Assembly: GCA_023101885.1 (NCBI GenBank)
Contig: JALPQD010000004.1
Location: 11,987,688-12,051,687, forward strand
Length of the DNA: 64,000 bases
Direction: 5' to 3'
From: Typhlomys cinereus
Lineage: Eukaryota > Chordata > Mammalia > Rodentia > Platacanthomyidae
The notes beneath the pieces are model-generated. The model ran no database searches. It was not told the DNA's origin and saw nothing but the letters and a program-made list of their open reading frames with translations. The translations under genes and the position numbers were made by a program. Each line of letters starts with the position of its first letter. Position 1 is the stretch's first letter. This document shows, piece by piece, positions 42,679 through 54,335 of the stretch.

Positions 42679-43744
42679 GACTGCTTAGAATATGCTGCAA
42701 AGAAGAAAGCCTAAGGAAAGGGGCACCCATTTTCATTTTTTATGATCTAGCTCAGGGGTCGTAGAAAAGACAAGGCAGAAAGGAACTGGGCGGGACAGTT
42801 TGCTGAGTATCTGAGAAGACTGAAAACAGGAAACAGCACTGGCTTCTTTATGACCCAACTCGGTAGTTCTCATGCACCAGAACCACTGCATCTAACACAC
42901 AGAACGCAGCCCCATCCCACCCCAAGTGAACAATTCAGCAGGGAAGGATATCACTTGTACTAGTTCTCAGGTATGCCACCGATCCACAACCCAGTTTTGA
43001 GAACACTGGCTAAACCACCAAGTGAACCAGAGAGAGCATCAATGACCAGACAATGATTCCTCTCACGGTGAAAGCCAGAGTCAGTGAGCAGGTATCGGAA
43101 GGAGGAACATGCAGGCAGAGGGCGTGGCACAAGTAAAGGCCCTGTTAGGACAACACCGACTTCTCTTCACCTGACCTTTGTTTGGGCAGGCAGCTATGTG
43201 CAAGCAAAGCGGGAGGTGCAAACCAGAGGTATCTGCCACTAAGCAATGAGGACAGCAACCTCCACACTCCACGGAGGCGTGCCCAGACAAGCTAGTCCTT
43301 GACCAGGCTGAAGATGGTGAGAATCTGGGTCTTCCCCCCTGAAGTCAGACCTCGGTCTGCACGACCAGAATTCCCAACACATCTTAATCACATGGGCTCC
43401 AGGATTCTGCTCCTACCTCCAGAATTAGAGAGCTTGCTCCCTCCAAACTCAAGTGCCTCCATGATATTGGCCTGCCGTGATATTTTGTTGTTTCTTCATT
43501 CCACAGCGCTGAAGTCAGTCTCCCTAGTACAGCTACCTTGAATCTGCTTACCAATGTCTTGCAGAACAAGGAGTTAGCCAGAGAGCCCCTTGAGAAATCA
43601 GCAAGCCCTGGCTGAAATCCCCAAGTCTAAACTCCGGGCTGAGCTCCTGGTCTCTCTAACATCAGCTGTCATATCTGTTGGAAGTGGGTGGTAATGATTC
43701 TATGTCCCGTGCATGAAGTGAGTACCTCGAAGCCTGGCAGTGAG

Positions 43745-44000
43745 CTGGGAATGGCGGCACATACACACAAATACCAGCACTTGGGAAGTAGAAGCAGGAG
43801 AGCTAGGAGTTTAAGGTCATGCTTGGCTACATGAGACCCTGACTCAAAAATAAAAAAAAAGTCAAGTATGGTGATTCATACCAGTAATTCCATAACTGCA
43901 GAGGTTGAGGCAAAGGTAGCTTTCTAAAATGAGCTACACACCAGCTAAACATCAACAAGGCTAACAGATATAGAAGAACCCTATCTCTCGGGGGGAACAA
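43745..44000 (+). mobile_element. two adjacent B1-like SINEs
   Basis: Two consecutive units share GGAATGGCGGCACATAC- and GGTGATTCATACCAGTAATT-type starts and A-rich ends near 43860 and 44005. Confidence 0.55.
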
Positions 44001-46059
44001 AAAAAGCATCAACCGCACTAACCACGAGCACCTGAACTGAGGCAGCAGTTAAGCATCCTCGCTGCACCTGCCGGCTGTCTACATGCTTTGAGGTAAGGGG
44101 ACAATTACTGTCCCTTTCATACGACTAAATGCCTTGCCCAAGGTGTCACCAGAAGAAAGTGACCCAACAGGGACTGCCTCCAGTCTGTCTGGCACCCAGT
44201 CTTGCGCCTTAACATCACCCCAAGGTCACGCCCCTTCTTCTGCCACCACCCACAGACTATGCAGTAAAGGGATGGGTCCCCAGGTCATGAGGGTAGTACC
44301 AGCCCAACTCATCTGGTGCAACTTTTGACACCACTCAATTGCTACCACAGAAGAAACTGAGCCTATGGAACCTGATTCCTTTAACCTGGAGGACCAGAAA
44401 CTGGAAGGAAAGCAAAGGCATAACAAGCAAAGGAAACGCTGTTGAGATTTGCACGTGCAGATTGCGGTTACTACAGGCCTGAGATTACTCATCACTCCAG
44501 GCCTCCGTTTCTACCTCTGCACAACCTCCCCAGGCCATTAGACCACAGGCTCAGAATCTGCCCTCTCTCCTCCACATCTTAATCATGCATGATGTCCAGG
44601 GTTCAGCTCTCCTACCTCAAATTCTAGGGATTCTTTCCTTCGTCCCCAAAGAACCAGACTGCATCCTAGCCTTCTACAGTAAATGCCACTGTTATTTGCT
44701 GGACTCTAGGTACCAACCTTCCTTCCCACACAGGAAGATTCTGATCGATATTTTGCAGTTGGGGAAACCTGTGCCCATGGACACTTAGAAATTAGCTAGT
44801 GGTGGTAGAATGGGATTTGAACCCAGGACTCTGAACTCCTCTCAGCAAAGCTGGAAACGGTCCCAGGCAACCCCTGCCTCAGGATGCAGAGCTTAGCAGT
44901 GATGAGCCATGCTTTGTTAGGGGTCAGAATTCAAAGCAAGGAGAGGTCCAGCCAACAGGTTCTATTTAAGCAAAGAGAGCAGGAAGTGGCAGCTCTGAGA
45001 ATTGAGACACTGGAACTGTTTATAGGAGGACCCTAGGTCCTGTATCAAGTAATAAAGCCAGAAGACAACCTAGCTCAAAGTCTTTTCCACCTAGGAAAGA
45101 GTTTTGGCAGCTCCAGATTAGAGGCCACACAATCCAAAAGCTTATCTACCCCATCCACTACGCTCCCAACTTTAAGACCTAAGAAGATGGGCAGAGCTTC
45201 CCACCAACCCCAGGGCAGGAGAACCTCTAGATCAAGCAACCTTCACGTACCCTGCCATCCCTCTTCACCCCATCCCTGACTCCCTGGGCCATACATCCAA
45301 ATGTACCAGTCTCCTCCCCCCAGTACGTAGTCCCCTCTTATTTACTTTAAGTTCAGGAGGACAGACTGACACCATTTCACACACAGGAAATGGAAGCAGA
45401 AGGTTCAAGACGTCTATGAAACCGCAGCCCCCAGCAGGCCAGGCTCTGGCCACTCTTCCAAATGCCCAGGAGGCTGAGTGAGGGGTTCTCCAGGGTGTGG
45501 ATACTCTCCAGGCCAGACTCCACAGGCATGTGGGTATGATGGAGCTGCTGAAATGGACAGGAAGGTTCACTCGGAGAGCAATGAGAAAAGGCCAGGCTGA
45601 GGGTGGGCCGAGCACACCCAACTGCTGAGTTCTCAGGTTAAAAGGGGAACCGAGAGCAGTCACCCAGGTCTGACCCTGCTGCTACATCTTCCTGCACTAC
45701 TGTCTCTCCTGTCTTCTGCAGTCCTCCAGCCATGGAGTTTTCTGTCTGCCCCAAGCAGCCCGGTCTAGAGTGAGCCGCCCTGGGCTGTCACCCTCACTTG
45801 CTGTCTCTGCCTGGGCCCTCTGTCCCTAGAGAGCCTTTCAAGGATTTAAAAGCAGCAACAGTGCTCTTTAAGGTCCTTCCTCATACCTTAGGCCAACCCC
45901 TAGGGCACTACAAAGTCCTGCAGTCCGTCAGTAAGTAGCACAGTCTGATTCCAACTCCATCAGTTCTGCTGGGTCACAATCACCATCATCTCTGGCCAAG
46001 TCTCAGTCCTGCCACTCTTGCCACTCTCTTTAGGCAAATGACCCCAGAAAAGCATCTGC

Positions 46060-46265
46060 ATGGCGCACAAATCAGATCGGCTGCGGGTTCAAATTCCAGA
46101 GCTGCCAAGTGTCCCCAGCCCTCTGAGCCTCCACTTCCCCATCTAAAAATAGGGCTGGGTGGGGTGACCAGCAGCAGCTACTTTGCAGGGTATTGTGAGA
46201 TGTCAATGGGGTGTCTGTAAAGAGCCTGGCACCCTGCCTGACACAAGACACAGTAACAGGCACTA
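46060..46265 (+). mobile_element. MIR element
   Basis: GCGGGTTCAAATTCCAGAGC, CCATCTAAAAATAGGGCTGG and GAGCCTGGCACCCTGC are MIR sequence. Confidence 0.7.
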
Positions 46266-46269
46266 TCTC

Positions 46270-46640
46270 AACGGGCAGCTTACAACCCTCTGTCCTGCCA
46301 GATACAGCATGAAACCCAAACTCAGGAGCAGGACCCGACGGACTTCCTGAGATCCAACCCTGTGCTCAGTATCTCCTCATCAGTCTGGGACCTCGAAGAA
46401 ACTTCCTTCTCCACGAAGCCCCACTGGCAATACCAACCTTGGAGCTCTTCCTTCCACCACCCTTTCAGAGTCAGGTACCACCGATCGCTTCAAAGCCCAC
46501 CTTCCAACCCTGTGTACCCTCTCCAGTGAAAATCCAACAACAGTACCTTGCCCCGTTTCACATCCCCTACTGACAGGCTTTTTTTTCCACACGTATTTCA
46601 CCAATTACCTCAACTTTCCATCTCAATTCAAGAACATCCA
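46270..46640 (+). mobile_element. L2-like remnant
   Basis: GATACAGCATGAAACCCAAA and GAAACTTCCTTCTCCACGAA are weakly similar to the L2 3' region. Confidence 0.35.
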
Positions 46641-48174
46641 AGTTCTCCAAACAGACCAGTTATTTCAAGCAATACTCAAAACTAAATTCCAACCTAGAAG
46701 AAGTCTGCCCAAGCTCTAGAGACTTGCAGGCCTGGCTCTGGTCCCAGAGCACGGATGTACAGCACAGAGCGTGGATACATAGCACGAGCATGGACAAGCA
46801 CGTCCCAAGGCCAGGGCAGAGGGAGCTCTGGGCTGCCGAGACCATCTCTAATGTTTCTCTACAGCAGAGTTGCCTGTTAGCTCCTTGACCAACTGCTGAG
46901 ATTCTGGTTCCTGACCACATCCTCAGTCTGACTGCAAAACCAGTCTTCGCACACCCACTAGTGACAGGAGGCTCCCTCTCCTTCCCTCTTGCTTGTGTTG
47001 GCTTCCTCCCTTGGTGTGTTGACTCTCCCAGAGGCCTCTCCTCCTGCTCTGATCACAATGACAAACAAATGCGTCTGACCACATGACAGGGGACTGCCCC
47101 AACCCTCAGGACCCCTTTCAGCCTCGCAGCCCTCTGCTTAATCCCTTGCTTTTCAGAGCTAAGTGGTGGAATTTCCACTCTTGTTCCTACAAGCTGACAG
47201 TGATGTCAGCCGGGGAGAGCTCTCTATTCCCAGGTCCCAAGAAAAGCCTACGAACCATGCAAACCCCACTCTGCTGAGGAGACTTGGAGCGGTTAGTGCT
47301 ACCTGCACAAACCTTCATCCCCGCAAAGCCTCTTCTTCATCACCCATTCCATCTATTGCCCTTGCCCTCCATCCGAACTTTCAAGATGTCATCAATTAGC
47401 AATATGTTTTTCATCTTTTAAGTAATTACCCAAGACCCCAATTCAGAGCTTGATTAATAATAATGTAATATCGCCCTCCCACACACACATACACGACCAC
47501 CCCAAAAGATTGGGCCAGCCTAGGACATGAAAAAACAGTGGGCATTTGAGTCTTAATTCAGTTCATGGGGTCTTTGCTAAGGAACTGAAAGGTGCCTAGT
47601 TTCACTTGGGAACCCATAAGGACAGGGATTCCATAATCCTGATGCTAGCTCAAAGTCCTCCTCTTACCTGGTCCCAAGGACCTTCACAGCTGGGACACCA
47701 AGAACTGCCCCCTGCTCTTGTCACACAAGAGCTCACTTGGGATATAAATACTAGGCCTTGGTCTCTTATCTGTCCAAGCATACCACTTACTCTTGGGCCC
47801 TACCTTTGCCCCCTGCTGATCTGAAAGTGACCTGGACTGACAGGAGATGAAAGGCTCTGCAGTCCCCTGGGTGCTGGGGCAAAGCCTGTTGACAAAGCCA
47901 CCAGCTGTCCCCAGTTGGAGCCAGGGAGACAGGCTCCTCCCTGTACCACCCACATTGGGAGAGCATTCTTGCCACCAACCCAGTCAACAGCCCAACTTGG
48001 ACCATCAGGAGGCTCCGAGACTCCATCTGACCTCCCCTTCTGCTCCAGCTGCCCAGACTAACAGGAGCGAGGGCAAGAGACTTACCCAGGCAAGTGCCAG
48101 GCCTCACCTGGGAGAAGGGAGATGAGGAAGGGAGGCAGGGCCATATGATTCAACTGAAAATGAAACCATGAGCT

Positions 48175-48390
48175 TATGCACATCACAAGGCCTTGCTTGA
48201 GACCGTAGCTGAAGCGCAGAGCTGGGAGAGGAGGGTCCAATTCCAGCTCCCCCACTTCCCACCTGTGTGACCTTTTCCATTCCATGCCTCAATTTCCCTT
48301 CCGCAAATATGACTAATAAGGACATGAGACAATTAAATGCAATAATGCGAAGCAATGAAACGAGTACTGAATACTTGTTGAATATAAGCA
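48175..48390 (+). mobile_element. MIR element
   Basis: CCACTTCCCACCTGTGTGAC, CTCAATTTCCCTTCCGCAAA and GAGACAATTAAATGCAA follow the MIR order. Confidence 0.75.
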
Positions 48391-48409
48391 TGCCAACGTT
48401 TCCGGAGGT

Positions 48410-48535
48410 CCCGTGGACTAGCTTAGTCCTCACTCGGACAGAGACTTTATTGCTCCATTTCACAGGTGAAGAAACAGAGGCTAGGGGAAAGGAGTGAACC
48501 TGCTCAAGGTCACACGGCTGGGAAGTGGCAAACAC
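48410..48535 (-). mobile_element. MIR element, opposite orientation
   Basis: TTCACAGGTGAAGAAACAGA followed by CTCAAGGTCACACGGCTGG is the reversed MIR core. It lies next to an opposed MIR at the CpG-island border. Confidence 0.7.
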
Positions 48536-49201
48536 CCCGATCAGAGAGCACTATTGCCCCCAGGATGCTCCCCAAGCTCCGCGGGGTGGAGGGAGGTCCA
48601 ACGATTGGCCACACAAAAGGGGTGGGGTAACTACGCCTCCACCCCAGTTTGGCGAGGTTCCCGGCACAGAAGAGCCAGGTGACGAGTCCTCGGATTGCTG
48701 GCGGGTCCGAGGGCCCCGGCGTCCTACAGGCGTCCCCTCTTCGCGCCTACCCCAAGGCATTGCAGAGCCGCGTTCGAACGGGAGCCCCCGCTTCCGAGAA
48801 CCGGGGGGAGGAGGGGAGGCAGACACCAGGCCGCGCAGCGCCGGGGGAAAACCGGTCCGGCCGCCTTCCCCTTCCCGAAGCGGAGACCCGGCCTCTAACC
48901 CCCTCCCCCGCCAGACAAAAGTTTCCCCTGTTCGGGAGCCGGGGACGGGGAGGGGGAGGGGGCATTCCTCGTGAGTGACATTATCCGTGACCTACAGCTG
49001 CCGCGTCGCCCTCGTCCGCGCCCCGGCCTGCCCGGGGCCCCGCGCGCCCCCACCCCTTTGTCCTCCCACCGCCCGCCCGGCGCCCGCGCGTACCAAACTT
49101 GCGCCGGGGCCACCAGGGCCCCACGCGGCCTGCGCGCTGCGATCGCGCTCCGCGGGCTGGGCGACAGGACGCCGCGCGGCCGCAGCCCTCCGGCCTCTTA
49201 C

Positions 49202-49330
49202 CTGCCACGGCTCGGGCATCCGGGGCAGAAGCGGCGCCGCGGGCCGGGCGCCGGCCGCGCGAGTCCCAGGCGCTGCGCGAGCCGCGGGCTCCACGGGGCC
49301 GGCTTAACCCCTTAGCGGCCGCCGCTCCGC
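49202..49330 (-). other. NDST1: candidate non-coding exon 1 of NDST1
   Basis: In the CpG island a near-perfect donor, GGCAG|GTAAGAG, sits with its GT at 49201-49200 on the minus strand. The sequence upstream is GC-rich and the distance and orientation fit the known NDST1 non-coding first exon. The 5' end is not visible, since there is no TATA box, so the upper limit is arbitrary. A second donor, GGGAG|GTAGGC, at 49486-49485 could serve an alternative first exon. Confidence 0.5.
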
Positions 49331-49360
49331 CCCCGCCCCCGCCCCGCGCCGCCCCGCCTC
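49327..49360. promoter_or_regulatory. cluster of GC boxes
   Basis: Repeated CCGCCCC/CCCCGCC units lie directly upstream of the candidate exon 1. They match Sp/KLF binding sites in a TATA-less promoter. Confidence 0.55.
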
Positions 49361-49687
49361 CCGCCCTGCGCCCAGCCCCCAGGCCGCCACCCGCTCGGGC
49401 TGGGGAGGGGGCCCTAGCGGCTCCAAATCGGGGTGTCCCCGGGACCCCCGGCCCGCCTCCCTCCGCCCTCGCGGCCCGGCGCCTACCTCCCTGGCCGCGG
49501 CCGCGGCGCGCGGGGCTCGATCCGGCGACGCGGGGCGCGGGGCGCAGACGCTGCCTGGGCCCGGGCGGTGGCGAGCGCCCCGGGGCGGGGGCCAGGGCGG
49601 GACCCGGCGCTGCGAGCGGGGCTGGATTTCTCGCTTCCACCCGGATTCTCCCTCGGCTCTCCCGGCCGATTCGGTGCTGCTCGGCGG

Positions 49688-49697
49688 ACCACGTGAC
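49688..49697. promoter_or_regulatory. E-box resembling a CLEAR/USF site
   Basis: ACCACGTGAC contains a palindromic CACGTG (49690-49695). On the minus strand it reads GTCACGTGGT, eight of ten bases of the TFEB/MITF CLEAR consensus. It sits in the upstream half of the CpG island. Binding is inferred from the motif only. Confidence 0.35.
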
Positions 49698-49960
49698 GCG
49701 GACTGCCTTTGACCCCGGTCTCGAAGCGGGTAGGGGGCGGGGGTGGGAAGGGTGTCAGACGCGGGACCCACGAGCGTCCTGCGCGGCGGCCGGGGGGTCC
49801 CGGAGGCGATCACCCAGAGCAAATAATGCACCCCCGGGAAACCAACAAGTTATTTGGGGTCAACAGAGAGAACGGCGCCGGGGGTCGGAGAGGCGGCGGG
49901 AGGAGACAAAGCCCTGCGCCCGCGGGGCCTGAAAGCTCTGGCCGGCCCCCCGAGTCTCCC

Positions 49961-51023
49961 CACTGCCCCACTAGCCTTGTGACATCCCTCCAGGGCTTCT
50001 TCGGACGGCTCTGACAATAGGTCCTTGCCCGTGTGACCCCACCAGGGCAGGACCACCATCTTGACCTGACTGGAACGCTCCTATATTTCCTTTATGCAAA
50101 GATCTGTCGCTTGCAGATTTCATTGTCTGCTAGAATGTCATCTCCAACAGGTTGTTCCCAGCAGAATTCTCTGTAGCCAGTGAAGAGGTGGAGGTCATTG
50201 CAAAGGCTTCTCTCTCCTGGCCTCTTCTCCTCCCTCAGCAGTGTCCCGTCCAGCTCAAGGATCCTGAAAGTCAGGCCAGGTTGCAGTGGTTGCTCCCATA
50301 AAGCAGATGGTAACACTTAGTTCCACTGCTGCTGAGTCTCATAAGAGCTGGTCTGACTGCTACCAACCCAGGATGAGCTGCCATCCAGAGCCACCTGAAT
50401 ACAGGGGGACAAGGGATAGGGTCGTGGGAGATGAGGATCTTGCAGACTGTCAGATCTTTCCCTGCAGATACTGATTCTATGGATCTTGAGTGAATCCGGA
50501 GCAGAGAGGGAAAACTGTGTGAACGGGAATGGAAGAGTACAGAGACGGCTACTGATCTAGAGGCAGAACAGATGCACCTTGGTTCCCCCAAAGGAGATCA
50601 GGGGATCTTTTTGGGTCAGCCCATTCATGTTTCTTAATAAGGAAGAAATGTTGAGGCCTAAACACAGGAGATACTGAATAATCGGCCAGACTTCTGTCTC
50701 CTGTATGTGCCTGTGTGACACCTCTGTAGAGTGTATGGTCAGATAGGGCTGCATCTAAGGATGGTGGCCACAGCCCCTCCTGCAGGTCACTTTGTCTAAC
50801 TAGTTCATATTGTCTAGCTTAGGGATTGCAACATAGACCAGCAAATCCTTGGGTGATCTAGATTCCCATGGCAGGCTGGCTGGCTGCACATCCTTGGCTT
50901 GAGTTGTTTGACAGCTTAAGCCCCTGGAAGGAAGGGTAGGTCGGTACCATGTGCAGGCAGCTCAGGAACTGTGCTTCTGGCCAGGGAGGGGTGGAATTGA
51001 AAGAGGCATCTATACTCTCAAGA
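49961..51023. other. 5' flank of NDST1, unique sequence
   Basis: No coding exon, repeat or conserved motif is recognised between the CpG island and the first SINE. Confidence 0.6.
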
Positions 51024-51310
51024 TGTGAGCTGAGAATGTAATTCAGTTGATAAGTGCTTACTTAGCCTGCTCCACACCTTGAATTCAATCCCCAGCACTA
51101 AATAAACCAGTCATGGCAGCACATACCTATAATCCCAGTCCTTAGACTTCAGACAAAGTTCAAGGCTGTGCTCCAAAACTTGGTGACCTAGGTTTGATTC
51201 CCAAAAAACACATGGTAGAAGGCATGACTCTTGTGAGCTCCACCCGTGCATCATGGCGTGCATGTGTGTTCCTTCTGCCGCCCTCTCTAAGAAAATAAAA
51301 ATAAAAATAT
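51024..51310 (+). mobile_element. ID-B1 dimer followed by RSINE1-type tail
   Basis: An ID-type head (AATGTAATTCAGTTGATAAG) runs into B1 sequence (GGCAGCACATACCTATAATC). An RSINE1-like part (CACATGGTAGAAGGCATGAC, GTGCATCATGGCGTGCATGT) then ends in AAAATAAAAATAAAAAT. Confidence 0.6.
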
Positions 51311-52490
51311 CAGAGAGATATTCGGGCAGGTGTAGACTACATGAGATATGTCCAGGCTCTCTTAGAGAGGAAGATTGCCCATCCCTTCTTGGTCCAGATC
51401 TGGTCAAGCTAAGTCTGCAGAAGAGTAAAGGGCAGATCTTGTGGTTCACTGAAAAAAGGGGAAAAGGGTTAAAAATAGGAAGGAAGGAATGAGTGGGCTC
51501 CTGGAGAGCAGCCTCTGAGTGTGATCAGGAGATGTGAGGAACAAGTGAGGTGGGACTAGGGAGGAAGACAGACACTCCTGGCTAGACTAGCCCAAAAGGG
51601 CCGTGTGGAACCCACTGTGGAAAAGTTGAGTGGTGCGTGGGAAGGAACCAGGAAGGGTGTGAGGGGCAGATGAGGGGTGGCCCTTGCTCTGAACCTTATT
51701 CTGGGGGCATGCTAGAGTGAGAAGTCAGTCAGCAGGTGAAGGAAGTGACCAGAACCACCTGAGAGAGAGAGTAGGAGGCGCCAGTCAGGCTTGCAAGGCC
51801 AGTGCAACCCCATGTCTCTAACAACCGCTTCTGAACCTTCCAAGTTGCTCTTCCCTGCGCCAGCAGTCCCCAAGGAGCCCATGGGGTAAAGCCAGACCCC
51901 CAGCTAGCATATATAGGTCTAGATGAAGCAGAGGACCATACTCAAGATTTTGAGGAGCTTTCCTGCTCCCTTCAAACCTTCCCAGATCTCCTCCTCCTTG
52001 GGATCAGTGACCCCCCCCTTCCACTTGCTTACTGACACCTCCGTACTGTCTGTCCCAAACTAAGCTCCAACCCAACTAGGCAGAGGCTGAGCACATTCCC
52101 TCCTGTGTCTCGAGGGCCCAATCCCATGTCTAATCCAGAAGCCGTACACATATCTGACCTTGCCACCCCCATCCCACCCATGAACCTTCTGATGTATGCT
52201 TCGCATCTTTCCCTGTCACCCTCCGAGTGCCTGTCAGCTTCTGGTTGAAGGTCCTTGGAGACAGGACCGAGTTTATCTTAGCCACTCCCTCCCACCCCCA
52301 CCCCCACCCCCCAGTCATAGCACTCTATGCAACACCCGGCACATGACTGGCAACCAGCATGTGTTACTGGCTGAGGAGATAAAATGAAAATTAATAGACA
52401 AATCACCCAATAGAGGACACTTCCTACCTGCAATATGCCCAACAATGGCACTTCATTGAACATTTATGTCTTCATTGAACATTATGTCTG
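51311..52490. other. unique flank sequence
   Basis: No repeat or gene is recognised. A short duplication of CTTCATTGAACATT at 52451-52480 is the only structure seen. Confidence 0.5.
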
Positions 52491-52543
52491 TGTATATGTA
52501 TGTGTGTGTGCGTTTTAGTTTATTTTTATTTTTTTTATTTCTT

Positions 52544-52590
<47 letters not shown>

Positions 52591-52870
52591 AGAGCATGTA
52601 TGGAAATAAGAAGATAGCTTTCATGAGTCAGTTCTTACCTTCCACCTTCTTGTGGCAGGGTCTCCCTGGTTGCAGTCTCAGTATACTCCCATCTAGCTGG
52701 CCTGGGAGCTTCAAGCCAATCTTCTGCTTCCCATCTCACAGTAGGACTGCTGGCATTACGGACACATGCCACACAGCATCCTGCTTTTCCCCTCATGACT
52801 TTGGGGATCAAACTGGGTCTTCATGCTTGAGCAACGGACGCTCTAGTGACAGCCATTTCCCCAGCCCCTG
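52491..52870 (-). mobile_element. B2-superfamily/B1 SINE mosaic with (GT)21
   Basis: A GT tract at 52547-52588 precedes a reversed B1-like part (GCAGGGTCTCCCTGGTTGC) and a reversed head ending CATTTCCCCAGCCCC. Confidence 0.55.
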
Positions 52871-53266
52871 CCAGTACTTCTTTTAGTCTTCCTTACAACA
52901 TACTCATTTGGGAGAGGAGGAGACAGATGAACAAGACATAGTGGCCACTATGCTCAGTATTGACTACTGCAGAGAGATGGATATAAACACACAGTAAGAT
53001 ACAATATAGCCATTTTGTATTAGTAGTCTGTGGGCTAGGGAGGTTCTTTTGAATAATGAAAGTAAAAAGTAATTCAAATAAGCAAACTTTGTTGCCAGTA
53101 GGGTTTCTTCAGAGCTGCAAGAGTAGCTCTTGTCCCAAGTACATTCTGCACCCTTCTTTCTCTCTCTGCAGACCTCCTATTCAAATTTCAAACCCCCACA
53201 TAGGGAGTACCATTAGTACTTCCTCCAGGAACCTTTGTTCTGGTTAGGAGTATATACAGAGTGAAT

Positions 53267-53275
53267 ACACACACA

Positions 53276-53314
<39 letters not shown>
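53267..53314. repeat. (AC)n microsatellite
   Basis: AC repeats with one AT interruption near 53281. Confidence 0.95.
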
Positions 53315-53317
<3 letters not shown>

Positions 53318-53579
53318 CAAAATTTTAGTCATTTCTCTGTTAATAAAGTGGGATTTGTCAAGTATTATCCAAATTTCATGTCATTTGCTTTTTTTAATTA
53401 AAAGTGATTCAGTAAATGTATAACCACATATGATTTCACATTTAGGCTTTGGTGAAGGCAGAAAATAGCCTCTGTCAGACCATGTGACCTGATTTGTGGT
53501 TTGGAGAACATGGTCGCCATAATTACAACATTGACCACATGGTATAACAATTTCCTCTCTCTCTCTCTGTGTCTCTCTG

Positions 53580-53585
<6 letters not shown>

Positions 53586-53617
<32 letters not shown>

Positions 53618-53636
53618 ACACACACACACACACACA
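53586..53636. repeat. (AC)n microsatellite
   Basis: AC repeats with one AT interruption, preceded by a CT-rich stretch. Confidence 0.95.
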
Positions 53637-53644
53637 AAACTCTT

Positions 53645-53865
53645 CATTTTTATTTATTTATTTGAGAGAGAGCAGCAGGGACAGAGAGATGGGAAACAGA
53701 GAGACACACATGCACGCCATGTCATGCCATGGTATCACGTAGAGGACAACTTTCAGAAATCAGTTCTCTCCTTCCACTCTGTGAACTTCCAGGAATTGAA
53801 CTTAGATTGCCAGATTTTTTTTTTAGCAGGTGCCTTATCCACCGAGCTGTGTATCTGCCCAACAC
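53645..53865 (-). mobile_element. RSINE1-like SINE
   Basis: TATTTATTTATTTGAGAGAG, AGAGGACAACTTTCAGAAAT, AATTGAACTTAGATTGCCAG and a CCTTATCCACCGAGCTGTG head are a reversed RSINE1/B2-type element. Confidence 0.7.
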
Positions 53866-54207
53866 ACATGTACTAGTTACTTCCTGGCAAAGCTTGGAAT
53901 CTGTTGCATAAATGACAATCTGTAAAATGGCCAGGTTATCCGTGCTTCCAGTAGACAGTGGATAAAATGTTTTAGAAACCAAAGACTAGCTGAAACAAAT
54001 GAGACAATTGACAGCCACGACTTGCTCTGACGCATGCCACCTGTTTTCTTTATTAGCATGCCAAAACCAGGAGCACGAAGCTCAGAGATGCGCAGCAACT
54101 TTCCCAACATCACTCAGACAAGGCTGGCAGAGATGTTTCCTCCATACCAGAGATTGACTCTAGGACTTTGTACATGCCAGATGAGCATTCTGAGTTACAT
54201 AACCAGG

Positions 54208-54335
54208 CCTTTTTTTTTTTTTCACTTAAAAAAAAAAAAAAAGAGATTCAGCATTTTACTAAGTCATCCATACTGGCCTTGAATTTGCCTTCTTCCTGCC
54301 TCAGCCTTCCAAGTAGCTGGAAGTACAGGCCTTAA
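54208..54335 (-). mobile_element. B1 SINE
   Basis: T- and A-runs, then TACTGGCCTTGAATTTGCCT, CTTCCTGCCTCAGCCTTCCA and AGTAGCTGGAAGTACAGGC are the reversed B1. Confidence 0.65.

Larger units (their letters stand above)
19425..49201 (-). other. NDST1 intron 1 (about 30 kb)
   Basis: No coding exon is recognised in this stretch on either strand. It consists of SINEs, MIR and L2 remnants, microsatellites and unique sequence. Unique blocks without any recognised element include 19430-20500, 21480-22500, 23330-24330, 26500-27950, 28650-29890, 29940-31000, 31260-32190, 37420-38370, 40430-41890, 42680-43740, 44020-46050 and 46650-48170. Its left border depends on which exon 2 acceptor is used. Confidence 0.75.
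48650..49960 (-). promoter_or_regulatory. NDST1: CpG-island promoter of NDST1
   Basis: About 1.3 kb is very GC-rich and dense in CpG, unlike the rest of the window, where CpG is rare. It holds Sp1-type GC boxes, an E-box and two consensus splice donors pointing leftward. No TATA or CCAAT box is evident, as is usual for a broadly expressed gene with dispersed start sites. Long open frames across it on both strands come from the lack of AT-rich stop codons and are not genes. Confidence 0.85.

Noticed and set aside
49099..49932. 277-residue plus-strand open frame and several other long frames on both strands at 48.5-49.9 kb
   Set aside because: They lie in the CpG island, where stop codons are rare. 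The products are Ala/Arg/Pro/Gly-rich without any domain, and frames overlap on both strands.
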